From NCBI GenBank assembly GCA_003218515.1, contig QHNT01000057.1, forward strand, positions 1-32,538: a stretch of DNA of 32,538 nucleotides. The letters run 5' to 3'. The DNA comes from Verrucomicrobiota bacterium. Lineage in GTDB: Bacteria; Verrucomicrobiota; Verrucomicrobiia; Limisphaerales; AV2. Below, in pieces: positions 25,595 to 32,538 of the stretch. The stretch's first letter is position 1; the number at the start of each line of letters is the position of its first letter. The notes below the pieces were generated by a model. The model did no database searches. It was not told the origin of the DNA and saw nothing but the letters and a program-made list of their open reading frames with translations. The position numbers and the translations under genes are program-made.

Positions 25595-25721
25595 GGTAGG
25601 GACGCCGCGCTGCGGCGTCACCGGCCGCGTCCAGCGGACGGAATCTCGTTATCCATTGCTTTGCTTCCATTCCGTTGCGCCGCTGAACGCGGCGCGGTCA
25701 TCGCAGCGCGATGACCCTACC
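25595..25721. repeat. Multi-hairpin cloverleaf repeat upstream of ileS
   Basis: A 6-bp closing stem (GGTAGG 25595-25600 with CCTACC 25716-25721) encloses five hairpins. They are GACGCCGC/GCGGCGTC (25601-25619), CCGC/GCGG (25625-25637), CGGAAT/ATTCCG (25639-25674), GCGCCGC/GCGGCGC (25677-25695) and GTCATCGC/GCGATGAC (25697-25715). It lies about 85 bases before the ileS start, so it may be transcribed as leader. I see no T-box features (no specifier loop or T-box sequence). Confidence 0.75.
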
Positions 25722-25806
25722 TTGAAATTGCAAACTGTAACACCACCCCAAAGGCCGCTCCGTTGACACTCTTCAACACCGCTGATACCGTGCGCCTTCC
25801 TTGAGA

Positions 25807-28559
25807 ATGGCAATGGACTACAAAGACACCTTGAACCTGCCGCGGACGGACTTCCCGATGAAGGCCGACCTTGTCACCCGCGAACCACAGCAGATCGAGA
25901 AGTGGCAGAAGGAAAAACTCTACGAGAAAATCCAGGTCGCACGCGACGGTGCCGAAAAATTTGTCCTGCACGATGGCCCGCCCTTCGCCAATGGCGACGT
26001 CCACATCGGCAACGCGCTTAACAAGATTCTCAAAGACATCGTCGTCAAATACAAGTCCCTGCGCGGTTACAGCGCGCCGTATGTGCCGGGCTGGGATTGC
26101 CACGGCCTGCCCATCGAATTCAAGGTTTCCCAGGAAATGCGCAAACCGGGCGGGGCAGGAGTCTCGCCTGTGGATGTGGACGCCGCCACAGTTCGCAAGG
26201 CCTGCGACGCCTACGCCCGCAAATACATCGACATTCAACGCGAGCAGTTCAAGCGCCTCGGCGTGTTTGGCGATTGGGAGAATCCCTACCTCACGCTGAA
26301 CAAGGAATACGAGGCGGACGAACTTCGATTGTTCGCCGACATCGTCGAGAAAGGATTTGTCTATCGCGGGAAGAAACCGGTTTACTGGAGCATTCCGTGC
26401 CGCACCGCGCTCGCAGAGGCCGAGGTGGAATACAAAGACCACGTCAGCCAGAGCATCTACGTGAGATTTCCGGTCATCGGCCAGCCCGGCACCTCGATCC
26501 TCATCTGGACGACAACACCCTGGACGCTTCCGGCCAACCTGGCAGTTGCTTACAACTCAACTTTCAGCTATGCGCAAGCCCGCGTCGGCGGAGAAACGTT
26601 CCTCGTTTCCACCTTGCTCCTGCCGACGGTCGCGGAGAAATGCCGCTGGGACAGCTACGAAATCGTCCGCAGCCTGAACGCCGATAACCTCCGGCAAATC
26701 GAGTTTCAACACCCGTTCTGCGCGCGCACCGGAAAATTGTTTGCCGGCGACAGCTTCGTGGAAAACACCACCGGCACCGGATTCGTGCATGTCGCGCCAG
26801 GGCACGGTTTGGAGGACTACCAACTCGGCCTGCAAAACGGCCTTCCGATTTATTCGCCGGTGGACGACGACGGCCGCTTCGCCTACTCGAACGAATTGCC
26901 GCTCGAACAGCAGATGCCGAAGGAACTGATCGGCAAGGCGATTCTGGAAAAGCACGGCAGGAGCGAAGCCAACGAAGCGGTGCTGCAACTCCTGCGTGAA
27001 CGCAAGGCGCTGGTGCATCGGGAGGATTACACCCACAGCTATCCGCATTGTTGGCGCAGCAAGACGCCGATCATTTTCCGCCCGCGGTCAAGACACGGCC
27101 CGACTGGTGCATTTCGCGCCAGCGCACGTGGGGCGTGCCCATCCCGTTCTTCTACGACGCGCAGAGCCATCCTTTGCCTGATCCAACCAAGGATTCAAGG
27201 GTGGCGGCGCGAATCGTCCGCAATACAGCCGACCTCGTTGAAAAGCACGGGTCGAACGTCTGGTTCGAGAAGTCGTGCGCCGAGTTGTGGGCTTCCGTGA
27301 AGCCAGTGGATTGGAACGGCACGGAACCCGTCGCCAAGTCAAACGACACCCTGGATGTCTGGATTGATTCCGGTTCGTCGTCGCGCTCGGTGCTCATGCG
27401 TCGTCCGGATCTTTTTCATCAACCATCAACCATCAACCATCAACCGGCCAATTGGCAGGCCGATATGTATCTGGAAGGAAGCGACCAGCACCGCGGCTGG
27501 TTTCAGTCCTCACTGCTGATCTCGCTCGCCGGAAACGGCGCCGCGCCTTACAAGACCGTGCTCACGCACGGTTTCATGGTGGACGCCGATCGCGAAAAGA
27601 TTTCCAAGAGCAAACAGGGCCAGGGTGTTTACGAGAAACCGCAGACGGCTGACGCTTACGTGAAGAAATGGGGCGCGGACATTGTGCGACTGTGGGTCGC
27701 TTCGCAGGACTTCCGCAACGACATCATCGTGAGCCAGGAACGGATCAACAAAGTCGCCGAGACCTATCGCGTCATCCGCAACGCCCTGCGTTACCAGCTC
27801 TCGAACCTTTACGACTTCGATCCAGCGACGCACAGCGTGCCGGACGAAAAGCTCACTGGCCTCGACCGCTGGATTCTTGGCGAGTACTCCAAACTCGAAG
27901 CCGAAGTCATCAAGGCTTACGACGCTTACGAATTTCATGTCGTTTACCAACAAGTCAGCCAGTTTGCGGCAGTGGAGCTTTCGGCGATCTACCATGACGT
28001 GATCAAGGATCGACTCTACACCGATCCGGCTAACTCGCATCGCCGCCGCTCAACGCAAACAGCGTTGCACAGGCTGGTGTCCGGACTTTGCCAGATGCTC
28101 GCGCCGATTCTTTCGTTCACGGCGGATGAAGCGTGGGAGTTGATTCCCGATAAACCGACGCAGTCCGTGCATGAAACGACGTGGCTGCGTTACTCTCTGG
28201 TTCTACCTGAAGGCGAATTGCTGGCGTGGCAGCAAATGCTGGCGATCCGCGATGGAGCTTTGGCCGAGTTGGAGAAAGCTCGCCAGAGCAAACTCATCGG
28301 CAAAGCACTTGAAGCAAGAACTGAATTGATTGGTGGCATGATTGGAGTGCTTGTCAGTCAAAAGGACTTTGAGTCACTGAGGGAACTATTGAACGTTTCA
28401 CAGATCTCAGCGCAGCCCAGCGACGAGTCCTTGAAAGTCCGCGTTGCCAAAGCGGACGGTCAGAAATGCGCACGCTGCTGGCATTGGGAAACGGACGTCG
28501 GCTCGCACAAGGAGCATCCGACAATCTGCGGCCGTTGCGTGGCGGCGGTTTCTTCGTAG
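25807..28559 (+). pseudogene. ileS: Isoleucyl-tRNA synthetase, disrupted by deletion and frameshift
   Basis: Class I isoleucyl-tRNA synthetase charges tRNA(Ile). The first part reads in one frame from ATG 25807 ([12 protein letters not shown]) with the HIGH-type motif HIGN (66-69), up to KTPIIFR near 27081. From about 27085 the rest reads in the -1 frame: [27 protein letters not shown], the signature loop KISKSKQ (codons from 27597), the anticodon-binding part, and a C-terminal zinc site (CARC...CGRC). About 40-45 residues that normally lie between IIFR and RPDWCISR are missing. The frame change fits loss of 3n+1 bases. IleRS is essential, so either the assembly is wrong here or another ileS exists. 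A 13-residue insertion made of heptamer repeats (27417-27444) is also present. The stop codon lies inside a palindrome arm. Confidence 0.9.
27417..27444 (+). repeat. Four tandem CATCAAC heptamers inside ileS
   Basis: Four exact copies of CATCAAC run head to tail and are translated as part of FHQPSTINHQPAN. In other IleRS proteins the sequence goes almost directly from the RPEL-like segment to the conserved ADLYLEGSDQHRGW motif, so this is a small family-atypical insertion in the catalytic domain. Confidence 0.85.
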
Positions 28560-28757
28560 CGCAGGCATCCTGCCTGTCAGTTGCGAGGCTTCCGAGCCTC
28601 GCTTTTCATTTCGCGGCAAGGATGCCGCGCAACCGGTAGTGTCCTAGTTTGGTGGCGGCGGTGCTGCGGCACCGCCTTGCGCCGCGGCAGCGGCGCACCC
28701 ACCTGAAGCAAATCAGGACACTGCCGCGCAACCTGCACGCTGGAAGCGTGCGCTACG
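28555..28757. repeat. Composite palindromic repeat beginning at the ileS stop codon
   Basis: Arms CGTAGCGCA (28555-28563) and TGCGCTACG (28749-28757) are fully complementary and enclose perfect hairpins CAGGCA/TGCCTG (28562-28576), GCGAGGCT/AGCCTCGC (28583-28602) and GCGGCA/TGCCGC (28613-28628). The ileS stop TAG is bases 28557-28559 of the left arm. A second element (28635-28722) is nested within it. This accounts for the 222-base gap before the DUF2182 gene, in which I see no gene. Confidence 0.75.
28635..28722. mobile_element. MITE-like element, copy 2, with 11-base flanking direct repeat
   Basis: The ends GGTAGTGTCCTAGTTTGGT (28635-28653) and GCAAATCAGGACACT (28708-28722) are nearly identical to those of copy 1. 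The core differs: GGTGG/CCACC closes hairpins GGCGGTGC/GCACCGCC (28657-28676) and GCGCCGC/GCGGCGC (28679-28696). The exact 11-mer GCCGCGCAACC stands on both sides (28624-28634 and 28723-28733), as expected for a target-site duplication. It interrupts the older composite palindrome 28555-28757. No open frame is present. Confidence 0.8.
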
Positions 28758-28781
28758 CAAGGCAGCGCTCGTCGTCTCAGG

Positions 28782-29582
28782 TTAATGAATGCCGTTGATG
28801 AACATCCATCCACCCCAGACTGCGAAGGCAAGCCCTACTGCTCGTCCCACGTGCAGTCCTTTCGGCGCGACTTTTTCCAACAACACGAGAATCGAAATCG
28901 CTGCCACCCACCAGATGTTCATCACGCCGGCCACGAACAGCAGCGCCATCAAGAACCAGCAGCAGCCGGTGCAGTAAGCGCCGTGCTTCAGGCCCATGAC
29001 AAACGCGCCGCGCCGGCCCTCGCGCCAGTCGATCATCAGAAAACTCAGCGGCGAACGGCAGTGCGTGAGGCAGGCGTTCTTGAGCGGCGTCCATTGAAAA
29101 ACGCCGGCCGCGATCAACAAAACTCCGCCGAGCAACGGGCTCGTGCTGACCATCATCGGCGACAGCAGCGCTCTGGAGTGCAAAATCCATTGCGCAACTG
29201 CGGCAATCGCGCTGAACAAAGTCCAGACAACGAGATAGCCAAGCAGAAAAATTCCGGTCGGCACAAACGGCTGCTCCCGCTCGAGTCGTTTTCGGTTCAC
29301 CGCGGCGAAGGTCAGAATCATCGGCGCGGCGGAGGGCGTCATCATCGCCACCATCATTTCCGTCCACATGAGAAACAGCGGCACGAGCGTTGTGGCCGAC
29401 CAGGATTGTGTGTCCGGCCCGGATATTTTCATGCCGGCGCATTGGCAGACGCCGGTGTGGACCATCGCGCGCGCTTCGTGGACCATGTAACCCCACGCCA
29501 GCGCCGAGATGGCGACCAGTCCGGCGAGCACCACGGTGCGATCGCGCTTCAGCACGGATTCGATTGAAATGCCTTGATTCAT
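28782..29582 (-). CDS. DUF2182 polytopic membrane protein
   Basis: I place the start at 29582 (MNQGISIESVLKRD), since the longer frame from 29654 adds 24 residues read from repeat-like sequence. The 266-residue product has about six hydrophobic segments and the conserved DUF2182 features: MWTEMMVAMMTPSAAPM near the middle, LTHCRSPLSF, and the glycine/cysteine motif GLKHGAYCTGCCW. The family is regarded as a predicted metal-binding membrane protein. It often lies beside or is fused to DUF1326, as in this cluster. Methionine-, histidine- and cysteine-rich segments fit a metal role; the exact function is unknown. Confidence 0.88.
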   Translation of the reverse strand: MNQGISIESVLKRDRTVVLAGLVAISALAWGYMVHEARAMVHTGVCQCAGMKISGPDTQSWSATTLVPLFLMWTEMMVAMMTPSAAPMILTFAAVNRKRLEREQPFVPTGIFLLGYLVVWTLFSAIAAVAQWILHSRALLSPMMVSTSPLLGGVLLIAAGVFQWTPLKNACLTHCRSPLSFLMIDWREGRRGAFVMGLKHGAYCTGCCWFLMALLFVAGVMNIWWVAAISILVLLEKVAPKGLHVGRAVGLAFAVWGGWMFINGIH

Positions 29583-29657
29583 TACCGCCCGTTCAGGGAT
29601 AGAGTCACATACTATTCGGCAAGTAGTTTGATTGGAGCGGAGTAGCGCTTCCATTCT

Positions 29658-29765
29658 CCCTCTCCTCCCAAAAAAAGGAGGAGAGGGGCCGGGGAGAGGA
29701 GGCTGTTTTTCATGTTTCCCCTCTCTCCAGTCTCTCTCCCCGCTCGTTCCTCGCGGGGAGAGAGA
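29658..29765. repeat. Pyrimidine/purine-rich double hairpin repeat
   Basis: The first hairpin has 11-bp arms CCCTCTCCTCC (29658-29668) and GGAGGAGAGGG (29677-29687) around an A-rich loop. The second has 13-bp arms TCTCTCTCCCCGC (29731-29743) and its exact complement (29753-29765). Word content (CCCTCTCC, GGGGAGAG) matches the elements inside the octahaem gene. It separates DUF2182 from the truncated DUF1326 gene. Confidence 0.8.
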
Positions 29766-29767
29766 GA

Positions 29768-29788
29768 AAAAACGCCCTCAGCGTTTTT
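29768..29788 (-). terminator. Possible terminator at the end of the truncated DUF1326
   Basis: An 8-bp stem (AAAAACGC with GCGTTTTT) has a five-base loop that includes the stop codon of the truncated gene. On the minus strand the stem runs into a T-rich stretch. The AT-rich stem makes this weak. Confidence 0.35.
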
Positions 29789-30059
29789 CATGCCGAACAC
29801 TATCGGAGGGCGACTCGTCCACGCACAGGAGAGACGTGATATTGCCCAGGTGGATGGGTCCGGGCGCGTGGCCGAACCAGCCGAAAATCAGTCCCGCGAG
29901 CGAAACGCCATCGCATCGGCCTTTCTGGACGTGCCAGACGTAACCGCCCTCGCAGAACCCGTAAGAGGGAGCGACTTCAAAATTGCACGGGCAACCCCAG
30001 TCGCAGTTGCACGCGCCCAACAGGACGCCTTTCAAGTGATAGGATAATTTTTTGGTCAT
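29778..30059 (-). pseudogene. Truncated DUF1326 protein
   Basis: From the ATG at 30059 (MTKKLSYHLKG) the product is 93 residues; a longer frame to 30173 overlaps the upstream gene and lacks family similarity. It carries the DUF1326 hallmark CNCDWGCPC and continues like the full-length neighbour at 30457 (FGHAPGPIHLGN aligns with VAHWPGALHEGN). It then ends after CVDES with a short unrelated tail. The full-length relative has about 115 further residues. The break lies just before the repeat at 29658-29765, so the 3' part was probably lost with that element. It may still be translated as a short Cys-rich domain. Confidence 0.75.
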
Positions 30060-30150
30060 GGAATTCCCTTTTCGTCGGCAGACGCCATGACTGACTGTTC
30101 GCTCTGCTTCGCGAACCGAGGCGGACAAGTCCGGCGCCCCACCACCGCGA

Positions 30151-30423
30151 TCATTCGGCCGTCGTCGGGTCAATCACCGTTTTGACCTCGGAAATGCGAT
30201 TGGCCGGGAACCCGCCCTGTTGCGCGTGCTCCCGGATCAGTCGCTCGTTCGGCGCGATATAGACGCAATAAACTTTGTCGCCGGTGACGTAGCTCTGGAC
30301 CCATTGGATTTGGGGCCCAAGCTTGTTCAAGACGCTGCAGGATTTCTGAGAGATGGCCTTCAACTCCGGCGCCGACAACTTCCCGGCGCCGGGGATTTCA
30401 CGTTCGATGATGTATTTGGGCAT
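30151..30423 (-). CDS. DUF4242 protein (SCO4226-like, possible nickel binding)
   Basis: The 90-residue product matches the small DUF4242 type: it starts MPKYIIEREIPGAG, has WVQSYVTGDKVYCVYIAPNE in the middle, and ends with EHAQQGGFPANRISEV and a TVIDPTTAE tail. One studied member of this family, SCO4226, binds nickel; whether this one does is inference. It lies 33 bases after the full-length DUF1326 gene and 91 bases before the truncated one, which supports a shared metal-related role. Confidence 0.82.
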   Translation of the reverse strand: MPKYIIEREIPGAGKLSAPELKAISQKSCSVLNKLGPQIQWVQSYVTGDKVYCVYIAPNERLIREHAQQGGFPANRISEVKTVIDPTTAE

Positions 30424-30456
30424 AGGCGTAATTTGAGTTGAGGGTTGAGCAGCGCG

Positions 30457-31077
30457 TCAGTTCCCGTATTTCACCTTCGTCACAAATCCCGCCTTGTTCG
30501 GATAGTTGAAATTCAATTCTCCAATCCTGGCGCGACCTTCCTTGGCGGAAACCACGTGCGCCCACTTGAACAAAAAACCGCTCGCGTGCTCGACACGAAT
30601 GGCCTCGGGATCACCGCTGACCGGGTTTTTGATGGGCTCGAAGGCGAGCGAGACGTTGTCGCCCAGGCGCACACTGCTGTTCTTGTCTTTGATTTTGAAA
30701 TCAAACGTGACGTATTGGGTATCGAGGAGCTTGGAAATGGTTTTGGCAATGATCTCGAAAGGCATTCCGCCTTCCTGGCCGGTCGCAATTTTCATCAGCG
30801 CTTCGCGCTGCTTTGGGTTGGCTTTTTGTTCGATGAACAGAGCGAGCGTTCCGTTGCCCTCGTGCAGCGCGCCGGGCCAATGCGCGACGAAGCCGAGCGC
30901 CAGACCGTCCAGTGACAGCTTGCCGTAACGGCCTCGATTGATCCGCCAGGCGCCCATCCCATCGCAGAAGCCTTGCGTAGGACGCGCCTCGAATTCACAG
31001 GGACATCCATAGTCGCAGTTGCAGGCCTGCAGATAATCCGCTTCCAACGACCATTTCACTTTTTTGCCGTTGCTCAT
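30457..31077 (-). CDS. DUF1326 protein
   Basis: This full-length (206-residue) member carries the family motif CNCDYGCPCEF (from about residue 19) and a further Cys in TQGFCDGMGAW. It continues through PGALHEGN to a beta-rich C-terminal half. No signal peptide is seen, so it should be cytoplasmic. The clustered cysteines suggest binding of metal or an iron-sulfur centre, but the biochemical role of DUF1326 is not established. It is the first gene of the leftward DUF1326-DUF4242-DUF1326-DUF2182 cluster. Confidence 0.88.
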   Translation of the reverse strand: MSNGKKVKWSLEADYLQACNCDYGCPCEFEARPTQGFCDGMGAWRINRGRYGKLSLDGLALGFVAHWPGALHEGNGTLALFIEQKANPKQREALMKIATGQEGGMPFEIIAKTISKLLDTQYVTFDFKIKDKNSSVRLGDNVSLAFEPIKNPVSGDPEAIRVEHASGFLFKWAHVVSAKEGRARIGELNFNYPNKAGFVTKVKYGN

Positions 31078-31479
31078 GTTCCGCTCCTTTCTTTCGACGG
31101 TTCAGGTGATGAAGGTTGCATCAGGTAATTTGGGATTCGCCCCGGCGAAAACGATCTCAGACTCTGACGCCGGGCCGCTTCCTGGTGTGCGGGAGACTAG
31201 CAAACCCGAGACGCACTGGCAACAGGATAAAGGCCCCGGCTGCAGAACGGGCGGACCTTGGCACTACCACCCTATCGAGTCCGCTCTGCAAGATTTCCGA
31301 AGACCCCTCACCCTGTCCCTGCTCCCCATCCGACGGTGGCCTTCAGGCCGGGTGAGGGGAATACGTGGGTCACAGGACTCGTAGCCGCCGACGTAAGGAG
31401 CGGGTCCGACCGCGGCTGCCGACACTCCGCCTACTTACGTCGGCGGCTACAACCAAGCTCCGCGCCGTGGCAGACGCGG
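31078..31479. other. Intergenic region with two palindromic repeats
   Basis: No gene is supported. Bases 31304-31359 hold a degenerate element with outer arms CCCCTCACCC and GGGTGAGGGG, the same arms as in the octahaem gene insertion. Bases 31381-31450 form a palindrome with perfect 17-base arms (31381-31397, GTAGCCGCCGACGTAAG, and 31434-31450). The part nearest the DUF1326 start (31078-31300) should hold its promoter, but I see no clear boxes. Confidence 0.7.
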
Positions 31480-32271
31480 TCAGTGGACCGACTCGCACCC
31501 GGTGAAAACAATTTCCGTGTCGCGCGCGCCCTTGCATTTGCCGCGGAAGAGAATCGTCTGCCCCGCCTGCAGCAAGGTGACCTCTTTGTTCTCGGCGGGT
31601 TTTCCGACAAGCGTCTGCCCGCGGTGCGTGGTGAAAACGGTCTTGTAATCGTTCGGGTAGTCAAAGACCGCAATGACCCGAGCGAACCGGTCCGAGGATT
31701 CCAGGAGGACATCGTATTTGCGGACGAACATCCTAGGCTCGAACCGTTCGATCACGCCTTTGACGTGGAAGTTTTTTTTGTCATAGCGCCGATCGGCGGC
31801 GGTCGGATCGTTTTTGAATTGTTGCACCAACTCGGCGGCATCCACAATATCGTCCGGCTTCAACGGCGGCAGCTCGACAACTGACCTTCCACGTTCTTCA
31901 CCGGTGGTGCGCCGCGCGCTGAGGCCTCCTGACTTTTCGGCTTGCGGCTGCTTCCCGGCTTCGGGCTGTCCATTGTCCTCTTTCAATCTGGCGGCTTCAG
32001 CTTCCGCGCGCGCCAGGTCCCGCTTCAGCTTCTGGATTTCCTCCTCTTTCCGTTTTCGCGCTTCGGCCTGGAAACGCTTTCGAGTCGCCGTTGGCAGATC
32101 TTTCCAGTCAATCCAGTTCGTTCCACGGTCATGTTTGACAACGAGCCCGGCCGGCTCGAACCTGATGACCTCCGCGTTCTTGAAAACCTTACCCTCAGTC
32201 GTCGTGATGTCTTCAGCTGTGGCGAAGGTGGCGCCGGCGACCAGAAGAACAGAAAGGATGACATGGCGCAT
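31480..32271 (-). CDS. Exported protein with coiled coil and tRNA_anti-like OB-fold
   Basis: The 263-residue product begins with a signal peptide (MRHVILSVLLVAGATFATA). A small beta-rich segment follows (TTEGKVFKNAEVIRFEPAGL), then a charged coiled coil (about residues 68-98) and a variable linker. The C-terminal part (about 143-262) resembles the tRNA_anti-like OB-fold: AAELVQQFKNDPTAADRRYD, KGVIERFE, and a final GQTILFRGKCKG strand. Despite the name, such exported OB-folds are not known to bind tRNA, and the ligand is unknown. It is apparently monocistronic and lies between palindromic repeats. Confidence 0.78.
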   Translation of the reverse strand: MRHVILSVLLVAGATFATAEDITTTEGKVFKNAEVIRFEPAGLVVKHDRGTNWIDWKDLPTATRKRFQAEARKRKEEEIQKLKRDLARAEAEAARLKEDNGQPEAGKQPQAEKSGGLSARRTTGEERGRSVVELPPLKPDDIVDAAELVQQFKNDPTAADRRYDKKNFHVKGVIERFEPRMFVRKYDVLLESSDRFARVIAVFDYPNDYKTVFTTHRGQTLVGKPAENKEVTLLQAGQTILFRGKCKGARDTEIVFTGCESVH

Positions 32272-32307
32272 AAAAACGGCGGTGGTGTCTTAATCTCAAG
32301 TCTAAAC

Positions 32308-32360
32308 TGTAGCGGCGCTTCTATGAGCGCCGTTTTCGGCGGTCACAGACCGCCGCTACA
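32308..32360. repeat. Two-hairpin cloverleaf repeat (TGTAG...CTACA)
   Basis: The closing stem TGTAG (32308-32312)/CTACA (32356-32360) encloses two perfect 7-bp hairpins: CGGCGCT/AGCGCCG (32313-32332) and CGGCGGT/ACCGCCG (32337-32355), joined by TTTT. The layout is the same as the core of the element at 25477-25562 although the hairpin sequences differ. It lies just upstream of the exported OB-fold gene. The remaining 178 bases to the window end show no supported gene. Confidence 0.82.
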
Positions 32361-32538
32361 GCCAAATTAATTCACTGCCAAAACGGCTGGCTGCTTGACA
32401 GTAGGTGAACTTCGCCTACCGAGTTGAGCCTTGTTTGGCCCTCAGCGTCAAGCGCTCAGCAGCGTGCGGGGTGGCGCAGTTCTCTCTCCATGAACCTTGG
32501 ATGGTCCCAATGCATGCGAAAAACGAAAGGGGGCTTTC

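Noticed and set aside
25477-25721. CRISPR array in the repeat-rich gap
   Set aside because: The repeats are palindromes of differing sequence without regular repeat-spacer periodicity, and no cas genes are near.
25595-25721. tRNA gene suggested by the cloverleaf shape
   Set aside because: There is no tRNA consensus (no GGTTCRA T-arm, no A-box, no acceptor with CCA); stem lengths do not fit.
25595-25806. T-box riboswitch before ileS
   Set aside because: There are hairpins, but no T-box sequence, specifier loop or terminator-antiterminator pair; the structure fits the repeat family.
28777-29496. A 239-codon minus-strand frame overlapping DUF2182
   Set aside because: It is the shifted frame of the DUF2182 gene, which has the family motifs.
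32490-32538. Possible start of a gene running off the right edge (MNLGWSQCMRK...)
   Set aside because: Only 16 codons are visible, with no ribosome binding site or recognisable family; not enough to call.

Overview
The window looks like a chromosomal piece of a GC-rich Gram-negative bacterium, most likely Verrucomicrobiota of the Pedosphaera/Limisphaera type. This rests on the gene mix (DUF1326, DUF2182, CRTAC1 proteins, an IleRS with a KISKSKQ-type signature loop), the usual lack of Shine-Dalgarno sequences, and many palindromic intergenic repeats. The taxonomy is inference; no rRNA or tRNA gene is present.

Layout. Positions 1-203 hold the end of an unknown + strand gene followed by a terminator. 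Positions 429-6711 hold a leftward three-gene operon of exported redox-type proteins: a CRTAC1/FG-GAP protein, a cytochrome c fused to a PHM-like copper monooxygenase and TPRs, and an octahaem c-type lipoprotein. Positions 7097-22664 hold a nearly gapless rightward run of twelve envelope genes: an ABC-2 permease with an EF-hand, three SPFH (HflK/HflC-like) proteins, a P1B-type metal ATPase, an ABC ATPase and its permease, an anchored TPR-like protein, a TPR-LysM lipoprotein, an anchored unknown protein, and a second ABC ATPase/permease pair. Two short coiled-coil proteins with C-terminal membrane anchors follow (22898-24087). A convergent LOG-family gene (24262-25293) comes next, then ileS (25807-28559). 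As given, ileS is broken by a deletion plus frameshift. Positions 28782-31077 hold a leftward DUF1326, DUF4242, truncated DUF1326, DUF2182 cluster, probably metal-related. The last gene (31480-32271) encodes an exported OB-fold protein.

The most striking layer is not genes. At least ten palindromic DNA elements are scattered between and inside genes. Several share one architecture, a short closing stem around two or more perfect hairpins, although the hairpin sequences differ from copy to copy. Two copies (25477-25562 and 28635-28722) share nearly identical ends (AGTGTCY...GGACACT) but have different cores, and each is flanked by an 11-12 bp direct repeat. They therefore look like non-autonomous mobile elements with exchangeable cores. 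A second, pyrimidine/purine-rich family (CCCCTCACCC...GGGTGAGGGG type) has entered the octahaem cytochrome gene without closing its frame, and a related element lies next to the truncated DUF1326 gene. No transposase is encoded in the window, so the mobilising enzyme would have to be elsewhere.

How the genes may work together (inference): the 15.5 kb rightward run is best read as one envelope unit in which SPFH scaffold proteins, a metal exporter and two ABC-2 exporters are co-expressed with periplasmic or lipoprotein partners. The leftward redox operon would place haem and copper proteins outside the cytoplasmic membrane.
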